A stretch of 64,000 bases of DNA from Sorlinia euscelidii. GTDB taxonomy: Bacteria > Pseudomonadota > Alphaproteobacteria > Acetobacterales > Acetobacteraceae. The stretch lies in the NCBI RefSeq assembly GCF_036452155.1, contig NZ_JAWJZY010000003.1, one strand, 5' to 3'. The notes below the pieces were generated by a model that was not told where the DNA came from, did no database searches, and was given only the letters and a program-made list of their open reading frames with translations. A program made the position numbers and the translations under genes. How positions within the stretch are numbered: the first letter of the stretch is position 1; each line of letters opens with the position of its first letter. Positions 34,945 to 45,698 of this stretch are shown in pieces.

Positions 34945-35702
34945 ACGTCTGACCAGTCTGGCAGAAAGAACTTCGCCGGGCAGCTACTGCGCCTTCCTGT
35001 TACGGAAGCAAAAGCACGCATGTGGGGGAAATCCTCTATCGATGCGGGGTTGAGCGCAAGCTGAACTTCAACGAGAATGGCGCGCTTCTTCACGTCGCGT
35101 CGACAGCGCAGCACGATCCCGCCATTTGGAAAACGCGGCCAATCCCGACGGGCAGCGGCAAAAAACGCCGCACGCGATATTTTCTTACCGACCCCGGCGC
35201 GCAGAAAAGCCGCCATATCGGTTTGCAGGAAATCCTCACGCACCTTTAGCGCCGATCGGATCGTTTTATCCGGGTCAAGCTCAAGACAGGCGAGGTGCTT
35301 TTCGGCTTCATGCGCCACGAGATCCCGGCCCGTATCCGCCGTGACGCGCCTGAAAGCCGCCTGCGTCTCCGCACTTATCGGGGTCGCCCGGCTATGAGCC
35401 CCGATCGGAACGGCCTGACATCCCCTCTGCTCCCAGATTTTTTCGGGCAGGCCGGCATTCTCCAGCGATCTGGGTTCAGAGGGCCAGATGCCGTGTAGCC
35501 CGATGAGATTTTCATGGGCCGTTTTTGGCGTACATTGCTGCGAAACAAGGCAGAAACCGGGCAACCAACTGAGGGCAATCGTGTAATGATCAAACTTCGT
35601 ATTTGGTAATGCCGCGTGGGCCTGGGGGGCACATAGGCTCCAAAGCACCGCCAGGACGCCCATGAAACGACATGGTGAATGCGGAAAACGGGAAATTTTC
35701 AT
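34938..35702 (-). CDS. Secreted ribonuclease T2 family protein
   Basis: From ATG 35702 (GAGG 6 bases upstream) the ~254-residue protein has a signal peptide cut after AHA at residue 30. The T2 active-site block one is LHGIWPSEP (His 70), and block two VAHEAEKHLACL holds His131, Glu132, Lys135 and His136, all expected catalytic residues. Several cysteines should form disulfides. RNase I-type enzymes degrade RNA in the periplasm or outside the cell for nutrient recovery. An alternative start at 35732 adds 10 residues without improving the signal. Family assignment is firm, biological role inferred. Confidence 0.88.
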   Translation of the reverse strand: MKISRFPHSPCRFMGVLAVLWSLCAPQAHAALPNTKFDHYTIALSWLPGFCLVSQQCTPKTAHENLIGLHGIWPSEPRSLENAGLPEKIWEQRGCQAVPIGAHSRATPISAETQAAFRRVTADTGRDLVAHEAEKHLACLELDPDKTIRSALKVREDFLQTDMAAFLRAGVGKKISRAAFFAAARRDWPRFPNGGIVLRCRRDVKKRAILVEVQLALNPASIEDFPHMRAFASVTGRRSSCPAKFFLPDWSDVP

Positions 35703-35968
35703 TCCATGCCTCTCATAAATAAATTCTCTCATGAAATTTCCGACCTCATCCCGCGCCTGTCCGCCAGGGTTAAGGCTCCTTTAACGGTGGTGAACTTAGG
35801 GCGACTGATCGACTTCTGTAAATTGAAAACCCGGCCCAAGGCGACCTCCAAATGCGCCCTGTTGGTGCCTCGTCTCGTTGCGCCACGTTAGAAAGATATG
35901 AATTTTCGTAAAGCGTTGTTAAAAGGGTTTGTCGCACGTCATGCCATTTCAAACAAAGGGTGCAGGAC

Positions 35969-36844
35969 ATGATTGTCAATAGAGGTCGAGGCCTGTGGAT
36001 CATCGTGCGAGAGACCTCGACGCCGCTTATTATTTTTGCGGCCTGGGACTTTATCGTCGTCATCCTCTATCAGATTTACCATCAGGAATGGATGGAGCAA
36101 CCCGCCCTTCCCGTCTCCTTAATGGGCTCTGCCCTGGCCCTGTTTCTTGGGATGCGTAATAACGCGGCCTATGCGAGATGGTGGGAGGGGCGCAGTCTCT
36201 GGGGATCTGTGACAAATAATTGCCGCTCCTTCGCCCGTCAGGCCGCCTCCCTCCTCGAAGGTCGCCCGGACCTCGCGCGCGCCATGGCGGCCTATCCCTA
36301 TCTGCTACGCAGCGCCCTCTCCGGCCTGAATGAAGGCCCGGACCCCCAACGCCTCCTGACGCCGCACATGTTTGAACGCGTCATGGCGCGCCGTAACAAA
36401 CCGAATGCGCTTCTCTATGAAATCGGGCTTGAAGTCGCGCGGGAAGTTGCTGAGAAGAAAATCGACGGCGCGGTACATGGCACGGTTGACCGCATATTGA
36501 GTGATCTGGCCAATTCCCAGGGCGGGTTGGAGCGGATCAAAAACACCCCGCTTCCCATCCAATATTCGACGATCCCGCTTTTTGTCACTCATGTTTTCTG
36601 CATCGTGTTGCCGCTTTCAGCTGTACAGACCCTGGGATGGATCACCCCGCTCGGCTCCAGCCTTGTCGGTTTTCTGTTTCAGGCGCTGGATAAAAGCGGG
36701 CGCGATCTTCAGGAGCCCTTCCGCCCCAGCGTGCACGCCCTGCCGATGCTGACCATGTCACGCACGATTGAAATCGACCTTTTACAGGCAATCGGGGAGA
36801 AAGTCGGGCCGCCTATTGAGCCTGTCAATGACGTGCAGCCCTGA
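35969..36844 (+). CDS. Bestrophin-like (UPF0187/YneE) membrane channel
   Basis: 291 residues with four membrane helices: two near the N-terminus (IIFAAWDFIVVILYQI, LPVSLMGSALALFLGMRNNAAYARWWEGR) and two near 205-255. The ARWWEGR and NTPLPIQYSTIPLF segments are family marks. Bestrophin-related bacterial proteins form pentameric ion channels; whether anions or cations pass is not certain here. ATG 35969 follows AAAGGG; GTG 35960 is an alternative. The 266-bp gap before it is otherwise empty apart from promoters. Confidence 0.88.
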   Translation: MIVNRGRGLWIIVRETSTPLIIFAAWDFIVVILYQIYHQEWMEQPALPVSLMGSALALFLGMRNNAAYARWWEGRSLWGSVTNNCRSFARQAASLLEGRPDLARAMAAYPYLLRSALSGLNEGPDPQRLLTPHMFERVMARRNKPNALLYEIGLEVAREVAEKKIDGAVHGTVDRILSDLANSQGGLERIKNTPLPIQYSTIPLFVTHVFCIVLPLSAVQTLGWITPLGSSLVGFLFQALDKSGRDLQEPFRPSVHALPMLTMSRTIEIDLLQAIGEKVGPPIEPVNDVQP

Positions 36845-36904
36845 GCCACGTCTCTTTTGCAAAGGATTGCAGACAAATCCCATTATTTATGTTACACGCC
36901 TCAG

Positions 36905-37498
36905 ATGAGCAAATCGAGAACCACTCTGAGCGAAGCGATTGAAGACACGACGCCCCGTAGCGCCGCAACATCATCTCCCCATCCGACGGAGCCCGCCACC
37001 ATGAAGGAGGCGCCGTTCCAGGAGGGCGATTCGATTGTTTATGCCGCGCATGGCGTGGGCCGCGTTGACCGCATCGGTGTTGATGAAATTGCCGGGACGA
37101 AGCTGGAGTTCATCCAGATTTCATTCCCCGGCAACCAGATGACGTTGCGCATCCCGCTTGCCAAAGCTCAGAAATCCGGCCTTCGTAAAATCGTCACGCA
37201 GGACATTGTTGATAAAGCGATGTCGGTCATTAAAGGCAAACCCCATGTCAGCCGCGGCATGTGGGCGCGTCGTGCCGTCGCTTATCAGGAAAAGATCAAT
37301 TCCGGGGATCTTGTTCAGATTGCCGAGGTGCTGCGCGATTTACGCCGGAATGTCGATAGTCTCGATGGCAGCTTCAGTGAGCGCAAACTTTTTGAAGCCG
37401 CGCAGGAGCGTTTTGTCAGTGAAGTCGCGATCCTCGAAAATCGCGATTCCGCGGTTGTGTTGCAGGAACTGACAGAAAAAATGAAGGCGCTTTCCTGA
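36905..37498 (+). CDS. CarD family transcriptional regulator
   Basis: From ATG 36905 the protein has ~197 residues. A disordered N-terminus of ~40 residues precedes the CarD/CdnL Tudor-like RNAP-interacting domain, FQEGDSIVYAAHGVGRVDRI and LEFIQISFPGNQMTLRIPLAKA. A helical DNA-contact domain follows, with WARRAVAYQEKINSGD and LFEAAQERFVSEVA. CarD-like proteins bind RNA polymerase beta and stabilise open promoters, notably at rRNA genes. Standalone transcription is likely. An upstream start at 36857 adds 16 residues without known homology. Confidence 0.92.
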   Translation: MSKSRTTLSEAIEDTTPRSAATSSPHPTEPATMKEAPFQEGDSIVYAAHGVGRVDRIGVDEIAGTKLEFIQISFPGNQMTLRIPLAKAQKSGLRKIVTQDIVDKAMSVIKGKPHVSRGMWARRAVAYQEKINSGDLVQIAEVLRDLRRNVDSLDGSFSERKLFEAAQERFVSEVAILENRDSAVVLQELTEKMKALS

Positions 37499-37596
37499 GA
37501 TCCTGCTTCAGGGACGTCAACTTGCCCGCTGTTATCTCACTTGTCCTTCCGGCAGCGGCTTCATCTGTTTGCTTCTGACATGCCAGGGGAGAGACC

Positions 37597-38400
37597 TTGA
37601 TGACACAGAAAACGCAGCCGCCTTTTAAAGGTAAAACCGTTCTCGTCACAGGCGCGTCGAAAGGTATTGGTCGCCAGATCGCCCTCGACTTCGCGGCGCA
37701 GGGCGCGCAACTCGCCATAACCGCCCGCCATGATGACGAGCTTGACCTTGTGCTGCGCGACATGAAAAACGCCACGCCCGGCAGGCACATCAAGCTAGAG
37801 GCCGACCTCGCGGATGAAAAGAGCGTTCGCAAAGTTTTTGAAGATACGGTCTCCCATTTTGGTGGTCTGGACATTTTGATCTGCAATGCCGGTATGCAGA
37901 TCGCCGCGCCGTCCGAAGACATGAAACTTGATGATTTTGAGGCAGTGCTGAAGCTCAATCTCACAGCCATTGTCATTAATGCCCAGCAGGCCATTCGTTA
38001 TTGGCGGGACCATAAAAAGTCAGGCACGATTGTCGTCACAAGCTCTGTCCACCAAAAAATCCCTAAGCCCGGCTATCTCGGTTATTCCGCCAGTAAGGGT
38101 GCCCTCGGGAATGTCGTGCGCACCCTGGCGCTTGAATTCGCGCAATATGGTATCCGCGTTAATGGGATCGCTCCGGGGGCGATCGTCACACCGATGAACG
38201 AGGATTGGACGAAAGACCCGAAGAAGCGGAAAGCCGTCTCAAGTCACATTCCAATGCGTCGACCCGGTGAGGCTTCAGAGATTTCCGCCGGTGTGCTTTT
38301 CCTCGCTTCAGATGCGGCGAGCTACATTACCGGCCAAACCCTTTACGTCGATGGCGATTTAACGCTCTACCGCGATTTTGAAGATAATTGGTCGTCCTGA
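37597..38400 (+). CDS. Short-chain dehydrogenase/reductase (glucose 1-dehydrogenase-like)
   Basis: 267 residues. The cofactor motif TGASKGIG is at 17-24 and NAG at 96-98. Catalytic S149, Y162 and K166 (YSASK) have correct spacing. The C-terminal ITGQTLYVDGDLTLY is like glucose 1-dehydrogenase and related sugar dehydrogenases. Arg43 after beta-2 (TARHDD) suggests NADP. GGGAGAG precedes the ATG. The receiver-domain gene follows within 24 bp. Substrate unknown; oxidation or reduction of a sugar or polyol is inferred. Confidence 0.87.
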   Translation: MMTQKTQPPFKGKTVLVTGASKGIGRQIALDFAAQGAQLAITARHDDELDLVLRDMKNATPGRHIKLEADLADEKSVRKVFEDTVSHFGGLDILICNAGMQIAAPSEDMKLDDFEAVLKLNLTAIVINAQQAIRYWRDHKKSGTIVVTSSVHQKIPKPGYLGYSASKGALGNVVRTLALEFAQYGIRVNGIAPGAIVTPMNEDWTKDPKKRKAVSSHIPMRRPGEASEISAGVLFLASDAASYITGQTLYVDGDLTLYRDFEDNWSS

Positions 38401-38423
38401 CACCTACATAATCGGAGCTGGTT

Positions 38424-38780
38424 GTGCCGCAACACGACAAAATCCTGATTATCGAAGATGATTTCCTCATCGGCGCCTGCCTTGAGGAATTTCTGATTTC
38501 CAGCGGCTATGAGGCGCTGATCACCACAAGCTGTCAGGAGGCGCAAACCGTTTTCCGGCAAGAGGGCGATATTGCGGCGGCAATTATCGACCTTACCCTG
38601 CCCGATGGAGACGGTTTTGCGTTAGGGCGCGTTTTATCGCAGGAAAAACCGGGCCTCGCCATCATCTATACTACCGGGAACATGATGGATGCCAGCACCC
38701 TCTCCCCACGGGAAAAATTTGCCGCCAAACCCTATGTTTATGAGGATCTCGTCGCCCAACTTGAGAGCCTGCTGAAGTAA
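38424..38780 (+). CDS. Stand-alone response regulator receiver domain
   Basis: 118 residues, a single CheY-like receiver with no output domain. Acidic pocket E11/D12/D13, phosphoacceptor D56 (AIIDLTLPDGDG), switch T83/T84 (YTTGN) and K102 (AAKPY) are all in place, so it should be phosphorylatable. GTG start with GGAG 9 bases upstream. No histidine kinase is nearby; it may act in a phosphorelay or as a kinase modulator. Probably cotranscribed with the SDR. Confidence 0.9.
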   Translation: MPQHDKILIIEDDFLIGACLEEFLISSGYEALITTSCQEAQTVFRQEGDIAAAIIDLTLPDGDGFALGRVLSQEKPGLAIIYTTGNMMDASTLSPREKFAAKPYVYEDLVAQLESLLK

Positions 38781-38790
38781 CCCCCCTGAC

Positions 38791-38815
38791 GCGCGGAGGG
38801 GAATTCGCCCCGCGC
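38791..38815 (+). terminator. GC-rich hairpin after the receiver gene
   Basis: GCGCGG and CCGCGC form a stem of 6 bp, which can also fold as GCGC plus GGGG/CCCC with a 3-base bulge. It starts 11 bases after the stop codon. There is no T tract, so it is only a candidate. Confidence 0.35.
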
Positions 38816-38876
38816 CCGGATAAGTCCCGCCGCTACACTCTTGTCCGGATGCGCCAGGCAGTGTTACCTCCTCAAC

Positions 38877-39518
38877 ATGGTTCAGCTCCCCGACGCCATT
38901 TTATCGCGCATTAAGTCCTTCATGGCATCGCACGAGCGCGTTCTCCTCGGCATTGCCGGGCCGCCCGGTTGCGGTAAATCATCCCTTTCAGCACAGATCA
39001 AAACTTATTTAGGGCCGGAAGCCGCGATCCTGCCCATGGATGGCTTTCACCTCGCCAATGAAGTGCTTGACACCTTGGGCCGCCGCCAACGCAAGGGCGC
39101 GGAGGACACATTTGACAGTGCCGGCTTCGCCGCCCTCGTGCAACGCGTCGCACAGCCGGGTGAAGACCAAATTATTTATGCGCCGGATTTTAAACGTGAG
39201 GTGGATGCCGCGATTGCGGGCGCCATCGCCATCGCGCCATCATGCCGCCTCGTAATCATTGAAGGGAATTACCTGCTTTGTGACGGCCATTGGCAGGTCG
39301 CGCGCCGGCACATGCATCAAGTCTGGTATGTCGATGTCGATGATGCCGCGCGTAACATGTGGCTGGCGGCGCGCCACGTCAGTTTCGGGCGCACGCAGTC
39401 TGAGGCGGAAGCCTGGATCACCCAGACAGACGCGCCCAATGCGCGTTTCATCGAGTCCTTTAAATCCCGCGCGGACTGGGTCATTCCGCGCGGCATCATG
39501 GAAGCGCTTTATCAGTAA
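38877..39518 (+). CDS. P-loop nucleoside/sugar kinase-like protein
   Basis: 213 residues. Walker A is GPPGCGKSSLSAQI at ~residue 24. PMDGFHLANEVL (substrate aspartate) and IIEGNYLLCDGHW match the phosphoribulokinase/uridine kinase/pantothenate kinase superfamily, specifically the YggC-type proteins of unknown substrate. ATG 38877 is used; no standard ribosome site is visible. The stop overlaps the convergent tamB stop by 7 bp. Confidence 0.82.
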   Translation: MVQLPDAILSRIKSFMASHERVLLGIAGPPGCGKSSLSAQIKTYLGPEAAILPMDGFHLANEVLDTLGRRQRKGAEDTFDSAGFAALVQRVAQPGEDQIIYAPDFKREVDAAIAGAIAIAPSCRLVIIEGNYLLCDGHWQVARRHMHQVWYVDVDDAARNMWLAARHVSFGRTQSEAEAWITQTDAPNARFIESFKSRADWVIPRGIMEALYQ

Positions 39519-42500
39519 TCCAACCCGTAACTCAGCCCAACGCTGGAGCCAGGATCATTCTCCGGCGTGGTGAAACCGGTGATCTGCCCCCCTGTTCCGA
39601 CCGTCGTGTTCAGTTTGAGGCGTTTTGTTAAATCAACCTGAACCTGCGCCTGCGTGCCGGAGCCCTGCGTCGCCTGCTTCGCCCCGACATAGACGCCCTT
39701 CGTAATATATTTCCCGGCTTCGACGCTGGCCCCGCCATCTGCCACGCCGGAGCCCCCGCCAACAGCGAGGCGGTCCAGCCCCAATAGGCCACGTATCTTG
39801 GTGAGAGGGTCAAAACCACCACTGCCCCCGGCGATCTGGGCCAATGCTGTGGCGAGAGACGCCATTTGCGATGTCGTGAGCTGGGGCGTCATGCTGCCAA
39901 ATAACAACATTGCTAACACCTGGTCCCGGGGAAGGACGGTGAGGAGGTGAAGTCGATCTTCGGAGCGCTGGCATAGCCGGAAACAACGAGGCTGGCCGTC
40001 GTGCCCTGCACGTTGCGGTCCGCGCGGAAATCCAGAGACGGGTCAAGCTGGTGCTCCACGCCCGAGCCATTAAACCCGACGACACCGTGGGAGAAATTGA
40101 GGTTGACACCTGCGAGATTGAAATATCCCCGCCGCATATGGAAACTTCCCTCAATATTCGGTGAGTTGGCCGTGCCGTTTATGTGCAGCGTGCCCATCAT
40201 TTCCGCATCCAGCCCATGGCCCCTGACGTAGAAACTCCCAGGTGAGGCCACTTCAAGATCCAGGTTGACTTTCATCCCGCCATCGCCTTGCGCCGCATCG
40301 CGTGAAACTTTCTGATCAGGCCATATGACGTTAAGCTTGGGTATGGAGGCCGGGACGGAATCCGGGATATTAACGGTGACTGTATCGAGCTTCACCTTTC
40401 CGGACAGATCCATCGCCTCACTGAGCTTGCCTCTGGCGCGCAATGAGGCATCAATCACGGCGGTGATCAGCTCACTCGAAATCGGCCGGGCTTTGTGCGC
40501 GTTCACGGAGATGTCCAAGGGTATTCCCGGCTCAAGGACACCGACTGACCCGGAAACACCGATCTCTCCCTCTCCGGCGCGACCGACGATATCCTGCAGA
40601 ATAAGCTGATTATTGACGCTGACGATACGGCCATTGATCCCATGCACGGACAGGCCCTGCGCATAATTTGAGAAAGCCACGTCCTTCAATGTCACAGCGC
40701 CGCTGATCTGCGGCTTTTGAACAGTGCCTTTGGCCTGGAGATCCGTCATGACCCGCCCCTGCACGGCTATCCCGCCCGCCCCCGTGACGGCGTCAGCAAT
40801 ACGAAGGTTAATCTGGCCACGCGTCGCCAGATTTAAGGCACCTGTCCCTGCGAGGGGGGCCGTGCCCGCCACGTTCATATTAAGGTCACTTCCGGCGTGG
40901 GCCGTCGCCTGAAGCTGAAGATTCTCCCCTTTTATGTCCCCAATGGCCTTGATCGTCGCGGAGGGCAGAGCCGCCGCATCGCCGGATAGAGCGTGAAGAT
41001 GATCTGCTAATAAGGTGACTCGGCCTTGCGGCGAGGCTGTCGAACCCGCGAGTTGCGCCGTTGCGGACAGGACGCCATCAATATCGAGGGAGGGCGCAAA
41101 AGGCGATGCAAAGGCGGGCCGAAGGTTTTTCAGCGTCATCTGAACGGAGAATGCTGGTGAGAGGAATGCGTGTCCCGTCAGGGAGGCTGGCGCAATGCCG
41201 GGTTTTGAAAGGCTCAAAGAAATATTATCCACCCCGGTGCGCGCCCCCCATGTCACAAGCAGCGGTTTGGTCAGACGAAGCACGTCATCTTTCAGTTGCG
41301 CATTTAATTTTGTGACATGTGCCGTCTGCTTCATCACATCGGCCGTGACGTCCGATGACAAAGTGAGGTCAGTGCCGAAGAACGGGTCAAAGTGAGAGCG
41401 TAGATTGAGGTGCAGGTCATCCGGCGGCCCATTTAACTGTGCCGATGCCGCACCTGTAATCGTCCCGGTTTTGATCTGATCAAGTTTAAGGCGCGCTGAA
41501 ATTTTGGGATTTGTTTCAGGATCAGTCACATAGGCCGTCAAATTCAGCCCGCCGAGCTGAAAATCCGGGCTTGTGATACGTCCATTCAGCATAGCATCCA
41601 CACGTTGACGATGCCCCGCCATGGCCTCCTGCGTCGCCGCTTTGAGGGAGATATGTCCCGCTAAAGCCTGGCCCGCGAGGGCGCTGAAATGGTTGAGGTC
41701 CGCGACATCAATCTGCGCATTTCCGACCGGAAAGATTTTGTGCGGTCCAAGGCGCATATCTGCGTGTCCCTTCACGCCGCGCCATGCAAGTCGCTCCAGC
41801 GTGAAGTGATGGCCACCATTTTCATCACTTGAAAGGTGGGAGACGAGATCCAACGGTGCTGAATCGAGCGTGCCCGACGCTTTAACGAACCCCTCGGGCC
41901 GGTTTGGCAAATGTTTAAACGCCGTTGACAGGGTGATTTGTCCATCCGCGGCTTTATTGAGGCCGATCGCGCTTTTCAGTTCAGATGAGAGGGAGAAATC
42001 ATCGATTTTTCCGTCAAGGGTCGCGACAAGATCGGCATGGCCTCTGAGATTAGGCGCGGCATTTTCCAACTGAGGCAGCTTCACTTTCAGCCCGAGTTGC
42101 AGTTTCTGCTCCGGCTGCAAACCGGCGGAACCGGATGCCTCAACCCCGAGATGCGGGTTGGTGATGGAAAGATCTTTCAGATGATAAACGGGCTTCCCGC
42201 TACTCACTTTCTGTTTGAAGGACAGATGAAGTTTTGTCAGTCCCTGCACCAGGCCCTGCCAGGCCCGCGGCGCCTCGGAAACGGAAATTTGCGTGTCATT
42301 TGTGAGACTCGCCGCGTCAGATGACGTGCCGGACCACGCAAACTGCGCCTTACCCTCAAGATGCCCTGCCATTTTGACCGCGCCCAAAGCCGCAAAAGGG
42401 GCGAGGTCCGGCAAGTTGTAAGCGACGCGGCCTGTCAATCCAGCTTTCGTCTCTGCATCGCCTTTAATTTTAAGGATTCGATGTGCGATTTTGAGTTGCA

Positions 42501-43731
42501 CCGGCCCCCCACGTGCTTCGGGTAGGTAAGTCGCGGTCATGATAATCGGATCCGCATCAAATGGATGCGAAGGCAATGCATCTGATTTGAGATGGTCGAT
42601 TTGGGTGCGAAGTGACAATATTTCCGCTTTCCCGGCATCGGCGTGCCCGTCAAATTGCAGATTGACCCGCCCTATCTGCGCCGCTGCGCTTGTCAGGTGG
42701 TTGATGGTCACGTTTCCCCGTCCAAGCGGCGCGAGGAATGGTCCCTGGAGATGGATTGACCCTGACAGAGATTGCCAGCCTGCCATGGATGCGAACTGCA
42801 TGGCGCCGATCTGCGCGTCCAGATCGAGCTTCGCTTTCTGCGCCGGGAGATTCAAAAGGGCCTGACCCGCAATGCGCCCGTCCCCGATCTTCGCGTCCAG
42901 CATTGCGGCGAGATGCTTATGCGGCCCCGCTGCTTCGAGGTTGAGGGTAAGAGGGACGGCCCGCGGTTGAGTGATAAGCCGCGCCAGAAACGCGTTGGAG
43001 GGGTCGGCCGCATCAAGATGAAGGTTGAGGCGACGCGATGAATTCCTGACGTCAAGCTTCAGATGGCCTGCCTGGTCAAGGCGCGTGACATTCAGCCCGA
43101 TTTGCAGTCTGGGCAGGCGCTTGAGGTCCACCCCGTCGAGCAGCCGCGCGAGATTCACGATGTGCGCACGGCCCTTGACGGAAAAGCGCGCCGCCACCCC
43201 GGCCAATGGTGCGCCGATTTCAAGCCTCTCCACGTCAAGCCGACGCAATTGGATGGCGAGATGCAAATATCCTGGTGAAAATGCAGAACTGTCCGATGTC
43301 GTCGCGTTGGCTTCTTCGGGGACGGGCATCCGGGAAAGTGAGACGGTTTGCGCCAGGACATCATCAATTTTGACCCGCATATGCAGCAGGGCCAGCGGAT
43401 GCCAGCGCAACGTTACATGGTCCGCCGCAAACCAGACACCCTGCTTGTCTCTTAGACTGAGATGCGCCAATGAAATCTTCGTCGGGAAGCGACCCGAGAG
43501 ACCTGCGATATCCACCATACCGCCCGTCAAAGACGGCACCTGCTTTTCCACGAAATGGCGACCATAAGATGTGTTGATGAAGCAGATTACCGCCACTGAT
43601 CCCACAATCACGCATGAGAGTAAGGCCAGAATGGCGAGAAACAGAAATCGCCAGAGTCGCCGGGATCTCGACAGAGGCGCTTTATCGGATCCTGACGGTT
43701 CGGGAGGCCGGCTGAAGATATCATCAGACAT
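39512..43731 (-). pseudogene. tamB: Translocation/assembly module TamB, C-terminal frameshift
   Basis: ATG 43731 overlaps the tamA stop by one base. A single N-terminal helix (RFLFLAILALLSCVIVG) is followed by ~1300 residues of beta-rich repeats, the AsmA/TamB pattern. The first frame stops at 39913 after KIDFTSSPSFPG. The next frame continues with DQVLAMLLFGSM and ends as SSVGLSYGLDY, the DUF490 C-terminus normally found in TamB. One additional base in the C/G run at 39925-39931 joins the parts into ~1406 residues. TamB spans the periplasm and, with TamA, helps outer-membrane protein insertion and lipid transport. Either a real truncation or a sequence error; an intact gene is expected. Confidence 0.88.
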
Positions 43732-45698
43732 CAGAAAGTCTCCCCAAGACCAACATAGAACTCCCACTTATCCCCATTGCGCGGACGGTTCATGGGTAGG
43801 GCAAAATCCAGTCGCACGGGGCCGATCGGGGTGTAGTAGCGCACGCCAGCGCCATATCCGACGCGCACGGTCCCCTGAAAAGGGCGGCTCCCCTCACCAA
43901 CCTGCCCGGCATCGACAAAGGCTGCGACGCCGAATTTCTCCATCACGCGCTGTCTGAATTCCACTGTCCCGGCATCGAGCGATGTGCCGCCGACGGCGTA
44001 TTTCCCCTGTTGCGGTCCGATGCCCTGATAACGAAAGCCTCGCACGGTTGCGGGACCACCTGCGTACAGGCGCTGATCCGGCGGGATCTGAAAAACCGAG
44101 GCCCCCTGAACGCTGCCAACAATGCCGCGTATCGCGATGATGGAGCGCCCCGGTTTCGTCAGCCCTAAACGGTTGAGGTCAAAATAATGCGATACACTCG
44201 CGCTCAGGACGGTGAAGAAGGAATTGCCGTGTTCAAACGATTCCGAAGGCGTGACGGTGATATTGGCGCGAATGCCGTGGGTCGCGGGTTCAATCGGGTT
44301 GCTCACCTCCGTGCTGTCATAGGTGGCACTGAGCGGGATGGACGCGATGAAATAATCATTCTCCGCGCCGAACTGACGGATTTTTTCCTGCTCGACGGAG
44401 AGGCTGGCGCCGATATTCCAGTAGCGACTCACATTGCGGGAGATGCCACCCCGGATGATCAAGGCTGTCTGATGGTAGGAGTAAAGAAATTGCTTTACAC
44501 CTTCGACACGCAGGCTGAGATTTTGCTGCCGACGCAGAAAATCCGGCTTGAGCAGATCCGTGTAAAAATCATAGCCCAGCCCTTGCTGGGCGGAGCCACC
44601 GAGGCCGGTCATCAGGGCTGTCACTTTCAGCCGCTCGGCCCCGCCGAAAAGGTTGCGATGCGTCCAGTCCACACCGGCGCGCCCACCCAGATCGGTCGAA
44701 TATCCCGCCTGGCCCGCGATATTCCGCATCTTGGATTCCTGAAGCTTGATGACAACCGGCATTGCCTGCTGAAGCCCATGTTGCGGCCGCGCAAGTGACA
44801 CTAAAGGGGGTTCATTTTTCGCCCCGACATAAGAGAAGATACCGGTATCGACGATATCCTGACGCGCATCCTCGATTTTCGAGGGTCGATATAATTCACC
44901 CTCATGGAGTTGTAGCCGATTCTTCAGAAAGGAAAGCCGCGTGCGCTTCATGCCGGAAAAAGTGACAGGACCAATCGCCACGACCGGCCCCTCATAAACC
45001 GTCAATTTAAGGTTAAGCGTTTTGGCAGTCTTATCCACCATGGCGATGGGCGCATCCACCCGCGCTTCCGCATGTCCGGTCTCAAGCAGATCATGCAGCA
45101 GGCGCCCCCGCGCCGCCAGCACGTCCTCCGCAATCGCGGGCTGACCGGGCTTCAGCCCGAAACGCGCCTGCGCAGCCTGCGGCAGGGTGATGGGGCGGCC
45201 CCAGGCGACGCCATCCGCTTCCGGTCCCTTCGCCTTTTCCGCGTCACCCTTGACAGGTGGAAGGGGGAGAAAAAACGCGATTGTCCCGATTTCAAAAACA
45301 TCACCTTTGACGACTGAGATGTTGATATGGCGCTGACTATCCTGACCCGCGGCCCGGAGATAATCCAGCAAATGAGGGTCTTTCGCGTCGATCGGCGCCT
45401 TCCCCGCCAATGTCACCGTGATGATTACCTGACCGTCATAATAGCCGCGACTTTGCAGCGCCTCACCGATATTACGATAATCTGACCGCAACCGGGCGAT
45501 GAACGCGAAATCACCCGGATATTTCGCCTTCTGTAACGAGATGAGCAGGGACGAAGCGGTCACAAGCGGGTCAAGAGCATCATCACCTGACGGTTTAACA
45601 TCAACATCATAGCCGGACACATCCCGCCCCTCAGCAAGGCCGATCATCAAGCCCGAAATCAACAGAACTTTCAGAAAATGTCGCAAATAGGCTTTCAA
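43731..45698 (-). CDS. tamA: TamA, BamA/Omp85 family outer membrane protein
   Basis: 655 residues. A signal peptide (LLISGLMIGLAEG) precedes three POTRA domains (~30-320), with YRNIGEALQSRGYYDGQV in the first and TVYEGPVVAIGPVTFSG in the third. The C-terminal Omp85 barrel has VRGFRYQGIGPQ (the VRGF/Y lid motif), GPVRLDFALPM and a final phenylalanine in YVGLGETF, as for outer-membrane barrels. Start TTG 45698 with GGAAG upstream. Paired with tamB, a widely conserved unit. Confidence 0.93.
   Translation of the reverse strand: MKAYLRHFLKVLLISGLMIGLAEGRDVSGYDVDVKPSGDDALDPLVTASSLLISLQKAKYPGDFAFIARLRSDYRNIGEALQSRGYYDGQVIITVTLAGKAPIDAKDPHLLDYLRAAGQDSQRHINISVVKGDVFEIGTIAFFLPLPPVKGDAEKAKGPEADGVAWGRPITLPQAAQARFGLKPGQPAIAEDVLAARGRLLHDLLETGHAEARVDAPIAMVDKTAKTLNLKLTVYEGPVVAIGPVTFSGMKRTRLSFLKNRLQLHEGELYRPSKIEDARQDIVDTGIFSYVGAKNEPPLVSLARPQHGLQQAMPVVIKLQESKMRNIAGQAGYSTDLGGRAGVDWTHRNLFGGAERLKVTALMTGLGGSAQQGLGYDFYTDLLKPDFLRRQQNLSLRVEGVKQFLYSYHQTALIIRGGISRNVSRYWNIGASLSVEQEKIRQFGAENDYFIASIPLSATYDSTEVSNPIEPATHGIRANITVTPSESFEHGNSFFTVLSASVSHYFDLNRLGLTKPGRSIIAIRGIVGSVQGASVFQIPPDQRLYAGGPATVRGFRYQGIGPQQGKYAVGGTSLDAGTVEFRQRVMEKFGVAAFVDAGQVGEGSRPFQGTVRVGYGAGVRYYTPIGPVRLDFALPMNRPRNGDKWEFYVGLGETF

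Noticed and set aside
39512..39925. Programmed frameshifting or a separate gene for the TamB C-terminal piece
   Set aside because: No slippery heptamer or downstream structure that would fit; the break is one of five similar one-base losses, so error or decay is simpler.
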